This document shows, one piece after another, positions 35,410 to 44,699 of a DNA stretch of 64,000 bases (within the stretch, counting starts at the first letter, position 1; every line of letters starts with the position of its first letter). The stretch lies in contig NZ_CP017713.1 of NCBI RefSeq assembly GCF_002706425.1, positions 1,736,001 to 1,800,000 on the forward strand, read 5' to 3'. Source of the DNA: Loigolactobacillus coryniformis subsp. coryniformis KCTC 3167 = DSM 20001 (GTDB lineage Bacteria > Bacillota > Bacilli > Lactobacillales > Lactobacillaceae). Both the position numbers and the translations under genes were made by a program. The notes under the pieces are model-generated. The model was given only the letters and a program-made list of their open reading frames with translations, did not search any database and was not told where the DNA came from.

Positions 35410-35557
35410 TATCAAGGCTTTTGTGTACCACAAAGGTAACTTTAGCCATGTTTCATCTTGGCGGGCTACGCCTTAGTTGAATGGTCAGCGCCCGTAACAT
35501 CAGCATTTATTAGCATCTTTTGCTAATAAATCAACCTTAATTGTGAAGTAGAAAGGA
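35410..35557 (+). repeat. Intergenic repeat family, full copy upstream of yidC
   Basis: Plus strand: an upstream hairpin CTTTTGTG-TAC-CACAAAGG with TAACTTTA, then GCCAT (35445-35449) pairing with ATGGT (35481-35485) around TCTTGGCG...CGCCTTAGTTGA, then CGTAACATC, hairpin ATTTATTAGC / GCTAATAAAT (35506-35531), AACC, and the tail CCTTAATTGTGAAGTAGAAAGG. Nothing gene-like in 35281-35409. Confidence 0.75.
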
Positions 35558-35571
35558 ACTAAACCACGAAC

Positions 35572-36504
35572 ATGAAGCGAATTAAACGTCTGCTCAGTTA
35601 TGGTGGACTTTTCACGGTATTAACGCTATTATTGTCTGCTTGTACGAACACACAAACCCATCGAACACCACCAACTGGCTTTCTTTATGGGCCAATCTAT
35701 CATTGGTTAGGCTTACCAATGCAACACTTGATCACTTGGATTGCTAAATTATTTGGTAATCCACCTAACTACGGTTGGGCGATTCTATTGATCACCTTGA
35801 TCGTGCGTTTAGTCTTATTACCACTGATGCTCAGCCAATCAAAGAGTACGTTAAGGCAGCAGCACCGGCGCGAAGCCATTAAGCCGCAATTAGATGATAT
35901 TCAAAAACGGCAAGCGGCGGCAACAACGCCCGAAGAAAAAGCTGCTTTAAGTCAAGAAATGATGACGACTATGAAAGAAAATGGCGTCAGCATGACTGGT
36001 GGTATTGGCTGTTTACCATTACTTATCCAGTTGCCTGTATTCTCGGCCTTGTATATGGCGATCCAATACAGTCCAGCCATTTTCAAAAGTACGTTCTTAG
36101 GAATTAGTTTGGGACATACCAACCTGATCATTGCCATTCTAGCTGGATTAACCTACGTCTTGCAGGGTTATCTCTCCTTAGTTGGCTTACCGGCTAGCCA
36201 GAAGAAGCAGATGCAAACAATGATGATGATGAGTCCCGTGATGACCTTCTTCATCGCATTAGTTTCCCCAGCTGGCTTAGGCCTCTACTTCTTTGCCGGT
36301 GGGATCTTGGCGATTTTCCAAACCCTGATCACCAACTTCTACTATATGCCACGGATCAAAGCTGAGGTGGCGGCAGATCTTAAGAAAAATCCGCCTAAGC
36401 CAGTAGCTAAGACCGTGATCACGCCGAAACCGAAACCTATTCAGGCAACTGAAAGCAAACCTAAACGCAATCGGAATGCCGGCAAGCAACAACATCATAA
36501 ATAA
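35572..36504 (+). CDS. yidC: Membrane protein insertase YidC/Oxa1
   Basis: 310 residues. Inserts membrane proteins, alone or with Sec. N-terminal lipoprotein signal with lipobox LLLSAC (Cys about residue 23), a short outside segment, then five membrane helices. Conserved insertase-groove Arg in LLITLIVRLVLLPLM, Gly-rich IGCLPLLIQLPVFSALYMAI, and a basic C-terminal tail (KPKRNRNAGKQQHHK) of the ribosome-binding YidC2 type. The ribosome site AAAGGA is part of the repeat-family tail and rather far (about 15 bases) from the ATG. Confidence 0.95.
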   Translation: MKRIKRLLSYGGLFTVLTLLLSACTNTQTHRTPPTGFLYGPIYHWLGLPMQHLITWIAKLFGNPPNYGWAILLITLIVRLVLLPLMLSQSKSTLRQQHRREAIKPQLDDIQKRQAAATTPEEKAALSQEMMTTMKENGVSMTGGIGCLPLLIQLPVFSALYMAIQYSPAIFKSTFLGISLGHTNLIIAILAGLTYVLQGYLSLVGLPASQKKQMQTMMMMSPVMTFFIALVSPAGLGLYFFAGGILAIFQTLITNFYYMPRIKAEVAADLKKNPPKPVAKTVITPKPKPIQATESKPKRNRNAGKQQHHK

Positions 36505-36509
36505 TAAAA

Positions 36510-36557
36510 TAAAAGCATTGCCAGTTGAGCGCTAAACTCAATTGACAATGCTTTTTA
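36510..36557. terminator. Bidirectional terminator
   Basis: AAAAGCATTGCCAGTTGAG / CTCAATTGACAATGCTTTTT hairpin between convergent yidC and the sensor-kinase gene. Confidence 0.9.
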
Positions 36558-36559
36558 AT

Positions 36560-38131
36560 TTACTCAGTTGGCGTAGTGGTCGCACCAGTTTTATTTTCTA
36601 GATCGAGCAATGACTCACCTGGCGCCAATGTTCTAACAATTGGGAACGTTACTCGAAAAATCGTCCCACTGCCAAGCACACTTTCGACACGAATGTCACC
36701 GTGATAGCTTTCAACTAAATGTTGAGCAATCGATAGGCCTAACCCGTTGCCGCCCTTGTCGCGACTACGAGCTTTGTCCACCCGGTAAAAGCGATTAAAG
36801 ACACGATCGATATTTTCCGGCGCGATTCCCTCACCAAAGTCCTGCACCGCAATTTCAACATTACGTTCATTGCGCGAGATCGATAAATGCACTTCCTGAC
36901 GCTTTTGTGAGTATTTCACCGCGTTATCCATCAAAATAATTAAGATCTGTTCAAAATGATCCCGATAAATTTTAATCACGGTGGGAGCCTTTAAATCATC
37001 ATCCAACGTAAAAGTAAACTCCGGATGGATCAGTTTAAAATTACCAAAAACCTGATTGGCGACTTCTTTAGCGTCCGTCAATGCGTTAGGATAATGAACA
37101 TCAACCTGTTCTGCCCGCGATAGATCCAGCATTTCCTGCACTAAACTCTTCATCCGCGTAATTTCCTGCAACGAGGCGCTGATCGACTCACTCAAAATTT
37201 CTGGGTCATCTTTCCCCCAGCGATTAAGCATTTGCATATGACCTTCAATAATCGCCACCGGTGTCCGCAATTCGTGAGAAACATCTTCAACGAATTCTTC
37301 TTGCTGCTCAATGTAGCGCTGCATGCGATCCAGCATATCATTGAATAGATCCGTTAAATCAGCTAGTTCATCGTTACGCTGCGTTTTCGCGATCCGTTCA
37401 ACCGATTGTGGTTCGCGATTGATAATATCAATCGTTTCTGTCATCGCCTTCAGTGGCTTCAAGAAATAAACCGCCAATAAATAGCCGATCAATCCACTAA
37501 CGAAAAAGGCAAACGCCCCTAAAATGTAAAAAGCGACTAATAACTGATGTTGATCTTTACGCAAAGTGCCAAGTTGGCTAGTTACTTGGACATAGCCGAT
37601 CACCCGACCACTAGTCCGGGAATGGATCGGCCGCCGCCCAATAAACCCATCCTGTGTGCCGACCTTTTCCCGTGAGATTTTGATTGCCGCTGTCCGTTTG
37701 AACTTAGTATTGATATTCCGGGAAGCATAAACTTCCTTGCCTTGCGGGTTATAAATACTAACGGTAACGTCTTCACGCGCTAATTTAACGATGATCGAAT
37801 CTGTATAGATATTATCTTTAGCGTTAGCATCGCGGTTCGGTACCGGATCCGAGGTCGTGGCTAGATCAGGCCGTAAATACGGTAAAACCGTTTTGCGTGT
37901 CAGTGTATTAGACTGATTATTCAGCCGTTCAACCACCAAAGTCATCGTATCTTTTAGATTAGTTTCCTCTTGATTCATCATGATCGCAGTAAAGCGACTA
38001 AATAATAGAATCGCAAACACCGCAAAGACAATGAATATACCAAAAGCGGCACCCAACGCCCACTTCAACTTTAAGGAGAAGCGTCGAGCCCGCTTTACTT
38101 GATTCGGATCACTTTCTTGGTTTGTCATCAC
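36560..38131 (-). CDS. Sensor histidine kinase (ArlS/LisK/CsrS type)
   Basis: 523 residues. Two membrane helices (about 25-50 and 195-220) enclose an outside sensor domain of about 145 residues. HAMP follows ([16 protein letters not shown]), then HisKA with His286 in [15 protein letters not shown], then the HATPase with N box [18 protein letters not shown] and [14 protein letters not shown]. Its start overlaps the regulator stop by 4 bp (ATGA). The pair resembles ArlRS of staphylococci and LisRK of Listeria/lactococci; which signal it reads is not visible. Confidence 0.92.
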   Translation of the reverse strand: MMTNQESDPNQVKRARRFSLKLKWALGAAFGIFIVFAVFAILLFSRFTAIMMNQEETNLKDTMTLVVERLNNQSNTLTRKTVLPYLRPDLATTSDPVPNRDANAKDNIYTDSIIVKLAREDVTVSIYNPQGKEVYASRNINTKFKRTAAIKISREKVGTQDGFIGRRPIHSRTSGRVIGYVQVTSQLGTLRKDQHQLLVAFYILGAFAFFVSGLIGYLLAVYFLKPLKAMTETIDIINREPQSVERIAKTQRNDELADLTDLFNDMLDRMQRYIEQQEEFVEDVSHELRTPVAIIEGHMQMLNRWGKDDPEILSESISASLQEITRMKSLVQEMLDLSRAEQVDVHYPNALTDAKEVANQVFGNFKLIHPEFTFTLDDDLKAPTVIKIYRDHFEQILIILMDNAVKYSQKRQEVHLSISRNERNVEIAVQDFGEGIAPENIDRVFNRFYRVDKARSRDKGGNGLGLSIAQHLVESYHGDIRVESVLGSGTIFRVTFPIVRTLAPGESLLDLENKTGATTTPTE

Positions 38132-38814
38132 GAGCGCATCACATACCCAGTGCCACGAACCGTCTGAATGTAACTTTCTTCACCTTTACGGTCGATCTTA
38201 TTACGCAAATAACGAATATAAACATCGACAACGTTGGTTTCAACTTCGCTTTCGTAGCCCCAAACTTTGTTAAGTAAAACGTCACGACCTAAGACCACGT
38301 TGACATTTTCCATCAAAGTCAAAAGTAATTCATATTCCCGCTTAGTCAAATCAATCGTTTCGTTACCCCGCTTAACCACACGATTTTCTTTTTCAATCGT
38401 TAAGTCACGGTAAGAAACAGTAGTTTGCTTTGCGTTATTTTGTTCGCCTTCGATATCGATGCGGCGTAATAAGGCCCGTAAACGTGCCAATAATTCTTCA
38501 ATTGCAAATGGTTTAACGATGTAATCATCAGCCCCATGATCAAGCCCAGAAACACGATCAATCACTGAATCACGGGCGGTCATCATGATGATCGGTGTGT
38601 TTTTGACTTGACGTACACGACGGCAGACTTCCAACCCATTTAATTCAGGCAACATTAAATCAAGTAAAATAGCATCCCAGTCACTACTTAAAGCAGCATC
38701 TAAACCAGTCCGACCATTATAGTGGACCGTTGTTTCGTAGCCCTCGTGTTTCAATTCAAGTTCAACGAAGCGGGCTAGATTTTTTTCATCTTCAATAATT
38801 AGAACTTTACTCAT
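38128..38814 (-). CDS. OmpR-family response regulator (ArlR/LisR type)
   Basis: 228 residues. Receiver domain with acidic pair ED at 8-9, phosphoacceptor Asp52 in [11 protein letters not shown], Thr in MMTARD and Lys in DDYIVKPF. C-terminal winged helix ending in [17 protein letters not shown] ... VRGTGYVMR. The whole N-terminal half ([44 protein letters not shown]) is close to ArlR. First gene of the two-gene operon, followed by the kinase. Confidence 0.93.
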   Translation of the reverse strand: MSKVLIIEDEKNLARFVELELKHEGYETTVHYNGRTGLDAALSSDWDAILLDLMLPELNGLEVCRRVRQVKNTPIIMMTARDSVIDRVSGLDHGADDYIVKPFAIEELLARLRALLRRIDIEGEQNNAKQTTVSYRDLTIEKENRVVKRGNETIDLTKREYELLLTLMENVNVVLGRDVLLNKVWGYESEVETNVVDVYIRYLRNKIDRKGEESYIQTVRGTGYVMRS

Positions 38815-38978
38815 TCAGTTTGACAACTCCTCAAAGAACATTTAGTTAATTCGCATTTAATTATATTTACACTTAAAATCGCCTAATAACAATACTCATA
38901 CAGCTAAGTATTTTACCATTCTTTTGTAAAAAAAGCTACTAATGCTTTCATCCCGCGCATTTAGCAAATTCTCATTAA

Positions 38979-39012
38979 TAAAAAAACACAAAGCCAAATC
39001 GACTTTGTGTTC
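38979..39012 (-). terminator. gnd terminator
   Basis: Minus-strand hairpin AACACAAAGTCGATTTGGCTTTGTGTT followed by a T run. Confidence 0.88.
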
Positions 39013-39023
39013 GTAAAAACCAA

Positions 39024-40448
39024 TTATTGTTCTTCATACCATGGGTAATGGAAACTACCTTCACGGTCAGTCCGTTCGTAAGTGTGGGCACCGAAGTAGT
39101 CACGCTCAGCTTGGATGATATTAGCAGGCAAGCGTTCGGAACGATAAGAATCGAAGTAAGAGATTGCAGCAGCAAAACCAGGGACAGGAACGCCGGCTTT
39201 AACCGCTAAACCAACTAAATCACGTACTGATTCTTGATATTGCTTAGTGATGTTCAAGAAATAATCATCTAACATCAAGTTTTGCAATTGGGGATCCTTT
39301 TCGTAAGCATCAGTGATGTTCTGCAAGAATTGCGCCCGAATGATACAACCCGCACGCCAGATCCGCGCAATATTAGCGTAGTCTAAATTCCAATCATAAT
39401 GATCAGAAGCGATCCGCATTTGTTCGAAACCTTGGGCGTAACTCATGATCTTACTGAAGTATAATGCCTTACGGATCATTTCAACAACTTCAGTTTTATC
39501 AAAGTCAACCTTGCCAACTGGTTTAGGTAATACTTTGCTAGCCTTGACCCGTTCGTCTTTCATCATAGAAATATAACGAGCATAAACGGATTCTGTGATC
39601 AAGGATTGCGGAATTTCTAATTCAAGGGCATTAGCAGAACTCCATTTACCAGTACCTTTGTTAGCTGTCCGATCTAAGATGACATCAACGATCGGCTTAC
39701 CAGTACCTAGATCGTCTTTACGCGTCAAAATATCCGCTGTAATGTCGATCAAGTAACTATCAAGTTCGCCTTTATTCCAGTCATCAAAAATGGCTGCAAT
39801 TTCATCAACGGACAGACCAACCAATTCATGCAAGACGTGGTAACTTTCAGCAATCAATTCTTCATCGCCGTATTCGATACCGTTATGAATCATCTTCACG
39901 TAATGGCCAGCACCGTTTGGCCCAATGTAAGTGACACAAGGTGCACCATCAGTAGCTTTAGCAGCCATTTGTTCGAAGATTGGTGCAACGAGATCATAAG
40001 CTTCTTTTTGACCACCAGGCATCATTGAAGGGCCTTGTAGCGCACCAAGTTCGCCACCAGAAACGCCCATACCAATGAAGTTGATGCCAGATTTATCTAA
40101 TTCAGCATTGCGCCGCATTGTATCTTTGAAGAAAGTATTCCCGCCGTCGATCAAGACATCACCTTTATCCAATAATGGCAATAATTCTTGAATGACTGCG
40201 TCAGTCCCAGCACCTGCTTTGACCATCAAAATGATCCGCCGTGGCTTTTCTAATGAAGCCACGAAATCTTGAATGCTGTAACTTGGCACTAATTTTTTAT
40301 CGGCGTGTTCCTTAGCCACCGTTTCGGTTTTAGAACTTGTCCGGTTGTAGATGGCGACGGTGTAACCACGGCTTTCAATGTTCAAAGCCAAGTTTTTGCC
40401 CATGACCGCCATACCAACGACACCAATTTGTGGTGTTTGCTTTTCCAT
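39024..40448 (-). CDS. gnd: 6-phosphogluconate dehydrogenase, decarboxylating
   Basis: 474 residues. Converts 6-phosphogluconate to ribulose-5-phosphate with NADPH, in the oxidative pentose-phosphate or phosphoketolase route. NADP site [20 protein letters not shown] near the N-terminus, catalytic region [38 protein letters not shown] with the catalytic Lys, and [13 protein letters not shown] at 40448 was chosen (GGGGG upstream); an in-frame extension to 40481 has no ribosome site. Confidence 0.97.
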   Translation of the reverse strand: MEKQTPQIGVVGMAVMGKNLALNIESRGYTVAIYNRTSSKTETVAKEHADKKLVPSYSIQDFVASLEKPRRIILMVKAGAGTDAVIQELLPLLDKGDVLIDGGNTFFKDTMRRNAELDKSGINFIGMGVSGGELGALQGPSMMPGGQKEAYDLVAPIFEQMAAKATDGAPCVTYIGPNGAGHYVKMIHNGIEYGDEELIAESYHVLHELVGLSVDEIAAIFDDWNKGELDSYLIDITADILTRKDDLGTGKPIVDVILDRTANKGTGKWSSANALELEIPQSLITESVYARYISMMKDERVKASKVLPKPVGKVDFDKTEVVEMIRKALYFSKIMSYAQGFEQMRIASDHYDWNLDYANIARIWRAGCIIRAQFLQNITDAYEKDPQLQNLMLDDYFLNITKQYQESVRDLVGLAVKAGVPVPGFAAAISYFDSYRSERLPANIIQAERDYFGAHTYERTDREGSFHYPWYEEQ

Positions 40449-40561
40449 ATTTCTTTGTGCCCCCTTGTATCTATTTAACAACTTCTATCCTATCAAAAAA
40501 ACTTACTAAATAAAAGGCAAACTGCTCTTGAATTATCCGCTATAAATAATTTTGAGTAAGC

Positions 40562-40598
40562 AAAAAGCATTAGCGCCATGGCCGCTAATGCTTTTTAA
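40562..40598. terminator. Terminator after rpmF
   Basis: AAAAAGCATTAGCG / CGCTAATGCTTTTT hairpin directly downstream of rpmF. Confidence 0.9.
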
Positions 40599-40609
40599 AC
40601 AGGTCTGTC

Positions 40610-40798
40610 TTAGTTTGCAGTGTTACCTGTATTGACAACTTGTTTGCCATCGTAGAAGCCACAGCTTGGGCAAACGTGATGAGATACGCGTAATTCACCA
40701 CAGTTTGGGCATGGGCTTAAGTTAGGCGTTGCTAATTTAATGTGTCCCCGACGCATACGTTTCTTCGTCTTTGAGGTTCTTCTTGCTGGTACAGCCAT
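40610..40798 (-). CDS. rpmF: 50S ribosomal protein L32
   Basis: 62 residues: [18 protein letters not shown], then a zinc ribbon with both CxxC pairs (CPNC and CPSC), so the zinc-binding form. Second gene of the yceD-rpmF operon, 35 bp after yceD, with GGAGG before the ATG. This pairing is very widely conserved in bacteria. Confidence 0.97.
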   Translation of the reverse strand: MAVPARRTSKTKKRMRRGHIKLATPNLSPCPNCGELRVSHHVCPSCGFYDGKQVVNTGNTAN

Positions 40799-40833
40799 TA
40801 AATTCCACCTCCTTAAAATATTTTCGTTTTACA

Positions 40834-41388
40834 TTACTTATCGGTTGATTCGTCGAATAAACCTTTTAGTTGAGCAAAACGTGGATCAACTTGTTGTTTA
40901 CGCGCTTCCAGTAACTGATCGTAGGCATCTTCAGAGATAACCTGCCAATCATTACCTTTAGGCATATCCGCTTCATCCTCACGTTCATGAGGAGTCAACA
41001 CCTGCATTGGGATATTCAGCAAGATATTATCAACAATTGCCTGATCGAGATCTAAGGTCGCGTTCTCTAAAACGATCACGGTGTCCTCTTGATCAAGCTC
41101 TGCTCGCTTGCGCTGATCAGCTGGTACATAAAATTCCGTAAAGTCAAAATCTAATGGTAACGCAACTGGCTTAAGCGAACGTGTCGATGGCAATGTTAAT
41201 GTTCCCTTCATCTTGACGTAGGTCGTGATTGTTTCCTGATCCAATGAGATCAAACCAGAAACCTGAATCGGACTCACGTCGATGATCTGCGGATCACGTT
41301 CGATCAAAGTTGCCTTTAAATCAAGCGTGTCTGCAAGTGGTAAAGGCTCTTGCCGATACTTTTCTAATTCAAGTAAAGACCATTTCAT
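40834..41388 (-). CDS. YceD family protein (DUF177)
   Basis: 184 residues, cytoplasmic, almost always encoded before rpmF. It is linked to ribosomal RNA accumulation in plants and bacteria, but its molecular role is not established. Visible: MKWSLLELEKYRQEPLPL, the ISLDQETITTYVKMKGTLTLPSTRSLKPV strand-rich middle and the C-terminal ...DPRFAQLKGLFDE helix typical of the family. RBS AGGAGG before the ATG; consensus promoter 30 bp upstream. Confidence 0.92.
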   Translation of the reverse strand: MKWSLLELEKYRQEPLPLADTLDLKATLIERDPQIIDVSPIQVSGLISLDQETITTYVKMKGTLTLPSTRSLKPVALPLDFDFTEFYVPADQRKRAELDQEDTVIVLENATLDLDQAIVDNILLNIPMQVLTPHEREDEADMPKGNDWQVISEDAYDQLLEARKQQVDPRFAQLKGLFDESTDK

Positions 41389-41417
41389 TGAAGTTTCCTC
41401 CTAATGCAACGAGAATA

Positions 41418-41446
41418 ATTATAACTTTCCCGAAAATCTTTGTCAA
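41418..41446 (-). promoter_or_regulatory. yceD-rpmF promoter
   Basis: TTGACA (41446-41441), 17-base spacer, TATAAT (41423-41418): both boxes match the sigma-A consensus exactly. Confidence 0.93.
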
Positions 41447-41462
41447 CCTAATTTACTTTACA
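41441..41462 (-). promoter_or_regulatory. Dyad-like site overlapping the yceD -35 box
   Basis: TGTAAAGT-AAATTA-GGTTGACA. The first 14 bases equal the rpmG site at 13416-13437, and the right arm keeps five of eight bases while forming the -35 TTGACA. A bound protein would block or touch RNA polymerase. Confidence 0.45.
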
Positions 41463-41705
41463 GAAGTCAGCGCCGGTACGACGCGCTTTAACGAACTTAT
41501 GCTCACCTTTAAAATCACAAAACACTGCAATTAGGCGCAGAATTGATTATAGTCGATACCCGGCCAACTTACTAGCGATTTGTTAATTTTTTCTGAAAAA
41601 GTTTGCAATCAGAAAACTGGCGTCTAGCATAGCTGTTTTTATATAATAATTATAGTAACTAAATAAAGGAGTTGATCATCATGTTCACTAGGGTCCGTCT
41701 GAAAA

Positions 41706-42137
41706 CTACTTAAGTAAGATGCAAATTGAGGCAATGTAGACCGTAGCCAGATAAACATGAGCGAGCTTATCATAACGCGTTGCAATCCTACGAAAGTTCT
41801 TCAACTGATTGAAGAAGTTCTCAATCAAATGGCGCTCACAATAAACGTGGTAATCACAGGTCCACTTGTCTTTGGTATTTTCCTTTGGCGGAATGGTATA
41901 GACGCCTGCTTTATCTTCAATATACTGGCGAAGTTTCGCGGTGCCATAGGCTTTATCCGCGATAATATTTGATTGAGAAATATCGAAGCCTTCCAGCAAC
42001 TCACTGGCAACTTGGCTATCATGTACTTGACCACCTGTTAGGCGAAAACCCAAGGGATTCCCTAATCCGTCAACGAGTGCGTGAATCTTGGTCGTTCGGC
42101 CACCTCGACTTAGTCCAATAGCTTGATTTTCGACCAT
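41706..42137 (-). CDS. IS5-family transposase, C-terminal frame
   Basis: 143 residues with the second catalytic Asp in IIADKAYG and the Glu in CERHLIENFFNQLKNFRRIATRYDK, the usual DDE order when joined to the upstream frame. The joint is a run of eight A (42150-42157), where a -1 slip gives ...AKKNAECMVENQAIGLSRGG, a normal IS5 transposase sequence. Probably made only as the frameshift fusion. Confidence 0.88.
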   Translation of the reverse strand: MVENQAIGLSRGGRTTKIHALVDGLGNPLGFRLTGGQVHDSQVASELLEGFDISQSNIIADKAYGTAKLRQYIEDKAGVYTIPPKENTKDKWTCDYHVYCERHLIENFFNQLKNFRRIATRYDKLAHVYLATVYIASICILLK

Positions 42138-42481
42138 ACATTCGGCGTTTTTTTTGCCCCAGTGGCCTTTTGATGCGCTCGAACGATCGTTGAATCTAAG
42201 CTCAAGTTTTCCATGTCGGGATCGTCAATCAATTCGAGAAAAACCTGTTCGAACAAGCCTGAACTTACCCAGGCTCGGAAGCGACTATACACCGTTTTCC
42301 AAGAGCCATAGCGTTCAGGTAGATCACGCCAAGGAGCCCCGCTGCGCATGAGCCAGAGGATAGCGTTGAGGGCGGTACGGTTGTCTAGGCTTGATGGACG
42401 GCCAGTCCGGTATGGCGGGAAGTATCCTTTGATTCGGTCCCACTGAGCATCTTCCAGTTCGTATCGTTTAGGTGTTGTCAT
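42110..42481 (-). CDS. IS5-family transposase, N-terminal frame
   Basis: 123 residues. DUF4096-type N-terminus (YELEDAQWDRIKGYFPPYRTGRPSSLDNRTALNAILWLMRSG), followed by the first catalytic Asp in LSLDSTIVRAHQ. Frame ends soon after the A8 slip tract. ATG at 42481 lies about 60 bp inside the right end of the IS. Confidence 0.88.
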   Translation of the reverse strand: MTTPKRYELEDAQWDRIKGYFPPYRTGRPSSLDNRTALNAILWLMRSGAPWRDLPERYGSWKTVYSRFRAWVSSGLFEQVFLELIDDPDMENLSLDSTIVRAHQKATGAKKTPNVWSKIKLLD

Positions 42482-42967
42482 CGGAATGCCTCGATTCGTT
42501 TTTCCTCAGATTATACCTGAATTTTTAGTTTTCAGACAGTCCCTAGTTATCGTGAATTCTGGCAAAATATTCTGACTTGGAACAAAACAGCAACACGCCG
42601 GCAATATTGGTGGCCAGTCATCATAAATTATTTTCTAGGTATTATTTTAACGGCACTTTTACAAGTAATTCTTGGCCATCCGTGGTCGGAAATTTACACT
42701 TGGACTGATTTAGGCGCTAACACTGCTGGCAACGTGATCCTGCTACTAGTCTGGATCGCAACTTTCACTTTAAAAGCACGGCGGTTACATGATACCGACC
42801 GTAGTGCTGGCTGGATCTTGATCGAACTGATTCCAATCATTGGAACAATTTGGTTCTTTATCCTCACCTTACTGCCGTCACGTCCAAGTACACGGTGGCC
42901 TCAAAACCAAGCGGAATAACGACTGTTTCTTGCAGTGGTACTTGATTTCTAGCAAGCATGCGATATT

Positions 42968-43065
42968 GAACTTACTCAACAAAACGCCGGTAAGGCTAAG
43001 TTCCATCGCCTGTAGCAGCTGAGATTCTGGTTACAAATATTATCCACTATTATGGAGTAGAGGAG
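42968..43065 (+). repeat. Intergenic repeat family, variant copy upstream of the DUF1801 gene
   Basis: Starts GAACTTACTCAACAAAACG with CGCCGGTAAGGCTAAGTTCC, then the tail box TTATCCA-CTATTA-TGGAGTAGAGGAGC joined to the start region. GAACTTAC also begins the copies before nrdR and in the middle of the rsfS array, so this belongs to the second 5' subtype. Confidence 0.6.
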
Positions 43066-43072
43066 CTAAACC

Positions 43073-43447
43073 ATGACAACCGAAATTTTCACCGATCATC
43101 TGGCTAAAACCGCGCCGGAACAACGTGAACGCACACAAGAAGTCCTCACTTGGGTCAGCACGACTTTCCCTCAATTGGCTCCGCGGATCGCTTGGAATCA
43201 GCCAATGTTCACCGACCATGACACGTTTATTATCGGCTTCAGTAATTCTAAAAAGCATCTAGCCGTTGCCCCTGAAGCCGCCGGTATCAACCAATTTTCT
43301 GCGGCAATCAAAGCTGCCGGCTACCAGCACACCAAGCAACTGATCCAGCTGCCGTGGACGAGCCCAGTCAACTACACCCTTTTGGAACAGATCATCCGCT
43401 TTAACTTACAGGATAAAGCTAACACCACGAGTTTTTGGCGCAAATAA
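43073..43447 (+). CDS. DUF1801 / YdhG-like protein (iron-chaperone-like fold)
   Basis: 124 residues of the YdhG/DUF1801 family, which includes Bacillus Fra, proposed to be a frataxin-like iron chaperone. Recognised from APEQRERTQEVLTWVSTTFPQLAPRIAWNQPMF, FIIGFSNSKKHLAVAPEAAG and the C-terminal RFNLQDKANTTSFWRK. Function in this genus is inference only. ATG at 43073 follows the AGGAG of the repeat tail. Single gene. Confidence 0.82.
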   Translation: MTTEIFTDHLAKTAPEQRERTQEVLTWVSTTFPQLAPRIAWNQPMFTDHDTFIIGFSNSKKHLAVAPEAAGINQFSAAIKAAGYQHTKQLIQLPWTSPVNYTLLEQIIRFNLQDKANTTSFWRK

Positions 43448-43460
43448 ATGCCAGCAAACA

Positions 43461-43503
43461 AAATAAGGTCACGACAAGCTTACTTTTGTCGCGGCCTTTT
43501 ATT
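43461..43503. terminator. Bidirectional terminator
   Basis: AAAATAAGGTCACGACAA / TTGTCGCGGCCTTTTATTTT hairpin between convergent DUF1801 and tmcAL genes. Confidence 0.85.
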
Positions 43504-44656
43504 TTACCCGTAATGGCGGGCGATTAAAATTCTGCTCGTGCCCATTTAATTGGGCATAAATATCGTCCACTCGTACTTCCAAGCCTAATAAGCCCTGCTC
43601 GTGCCCAATTTTTTGACTGACCCGGGCGATTAGTGGCAAATCTAATTGTTCCTTGATCTGATGCAAATAAGCCTGCCCGCGCTGGCTAAAACCGAGTAAA
43701 TGAACGTACGGTTGCTGCTCAACTTGCCGAATAGCTGGTTCACGAATATTTAATAAAACATACAAGCATAAACGCTGCAGCCGCGTATACGTATAGCGTT
43801 TCGTCTTCAATGCCCGCAATAAGCTGGGAAAATCATTAACTTGCTTGATCACACTGTGAAAACGATGCTCTAAGCCTTCAGTCATTTGGTAGATCTGGCC
43901 CAGCTCAGCAAGTGGCGTACTTAAAATACGATAACGGAGATACGGAAAAAAATCTGCCCACGTCAACAATTTTTGCTGCTGCAGTGCCTGAAGAATATCC
44001 GCCGGTACTACGGTAGCCAAACTTTGCTCCGCCGTGGTTTGCCCCAAAGCTAAGCGCCGGATCGCAGTGGCACTGGCAATCGTTGAGCCATTCAGTTCTT
44101 GATCCTGATACTGAGCATTCTTACGCGCCAGCGGTAATAACCGCAGTGGTCGCTTTAATCGTGCATTAGCTGTTGCGTAGCTTAGCCCTAATAGTTGATT
44201 GGGTGCATCAATATTTAAGTGCAGAGTTTCTTGGTAAAAGTGATTTAGTTGGGTGGCGTAGGTTTGCTGATAATCGCGAAAATACTCATGCAGATCAGGT
44301 AATATCGCCAATTGACGGCCAACACTTTGATAATCGATCGTTGTATTTTCAGTACCAAAAACCAGACTATCACACTGCAAGGTCGCTAGTAAATTTAGGG
44401 CACCACTGGCAAAACGATCCGCCGGGGCGACCGCATTAGCAAACGGCAATTCGACGATCAAATCGACACCATGGGCTAATGCCGCCTGTGCCCGCGTCCA
44501 TTTATCGAGGATCGCCGGTTCACCGCGCTGCAAAAAATTACCACTCATCACCGCGACGACGACTTCAGCGCCTGAAAGCTGCCGTGCAGCCTGTAAATGG
44601 TATAAATGTCCATTGTGCAACGGATTATATTCAACCACTAATCCAACCGCGCGCAT
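43499..44656 (-). CDS. tmcAL: tRNA(Met) cytidine acetate ligase (YlbM)
   Basis: 385 residues. Forms N4-acetylcytidine at the wobble position of elongator tRNA-Met from acetate and ATP. Nucleotidyltransferase signature GLVVEYNPLHNGHLYHLQAAR at the N-terminus, AVMSGNFLQRGEPAILDKWTRAQAAL, and NALNLLATLQ-type GADSLVFGTE region (here LQCDSLVFGTEN). Length is normal. Distal part of the yqeG-to-tmcAL cluster, 43 bp after the methyltransferase gene. Confidence 0.93.
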   Translation of the reverse strand: MRAVGLVVEYNPLHNGHLYHLQAARQLSGAEVVVAVMSGNFLQRGEPAILDKWTRAQAALAHGVDLIVELPFANAVAPADRFASGALNLLATLQCDSLVFGTENTTIDYQSVGRQLAILPDLHEYFRDYQQTYATQLNHFYQETLHLNIDAPNQLLGLSYATANARLKRPLRLLPLARKNAQYQDQELNGSTIASATAIRRLALGQTTAEQSLATVVPADILQALQQQKLLTWADFFPYLRYRILSTPLAELGQIYQMTEGLEHRFHSVIKQVNDFPSLLRALKTKRYTYTRLQRLCLYVLLNIREPAIRQVEQQPYVHLLGFSQRGQAYLHQIKEQLDLPLIARVSQKIGHEQGLLGLEVRVDDIYAQLNGHEQNFNRPPLRVK

Positions 44657-44699
44657 TTACCTTACCTCCCACTTAATCGTTGCAACACCGCTTAATTGC

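Larger units (their letters stand above)
41691..42543 (-). mobile_element. IS5-family insertion sequence (853 bp, IS427-like)
   Basis: Terminal inverted repeats GGGTCCGTCTGAAAACTA (left) and GGGACTGTCTGAAAACTA (right, inverted) differ in two positions. A TA duplication flanks the element (41689-41690, 42544-42545). It carries a transposase in two frames on the minus strand, opposite to the gene it interrupts. Size, ends and TA target fit the IS427 group of IS5. Confidence 0.93.
41681..42919 (+). pseudogene. DUF805 membrane protein gene interrupted by IS5
   Basis: Joining 41681-41690 to 42546-42919 restores one frame starting MFTSYREFWQNILTWNKT and continuing through FTLKARRLHDTDRSAGWILIE to a stop at 42919. 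That is about 127 residues with three or four membrane segments and the DUF805 motif RRLHDTDRS. RBS AAGGAG precedes ATG 41681. The IS cuts after codon 3, leaving the body without its start. An internal GTG at 42734 could give only 61 residues. Function of the family is unknown. Confidence 0.88.

Noticed and set aside
35289-35480. 63-residue open frame between acyP and yidC
   Set aside because: Ends inside the yidC repeat element and shows no family resemblance or ribosome site.
39024-40448. Several 60-90 residue plus-strand frames opposite gnd, pheT, thrS and greA
   Set aside because: Codon-bias shadows of strong minus-strand genes, without ribosome sites or family features.
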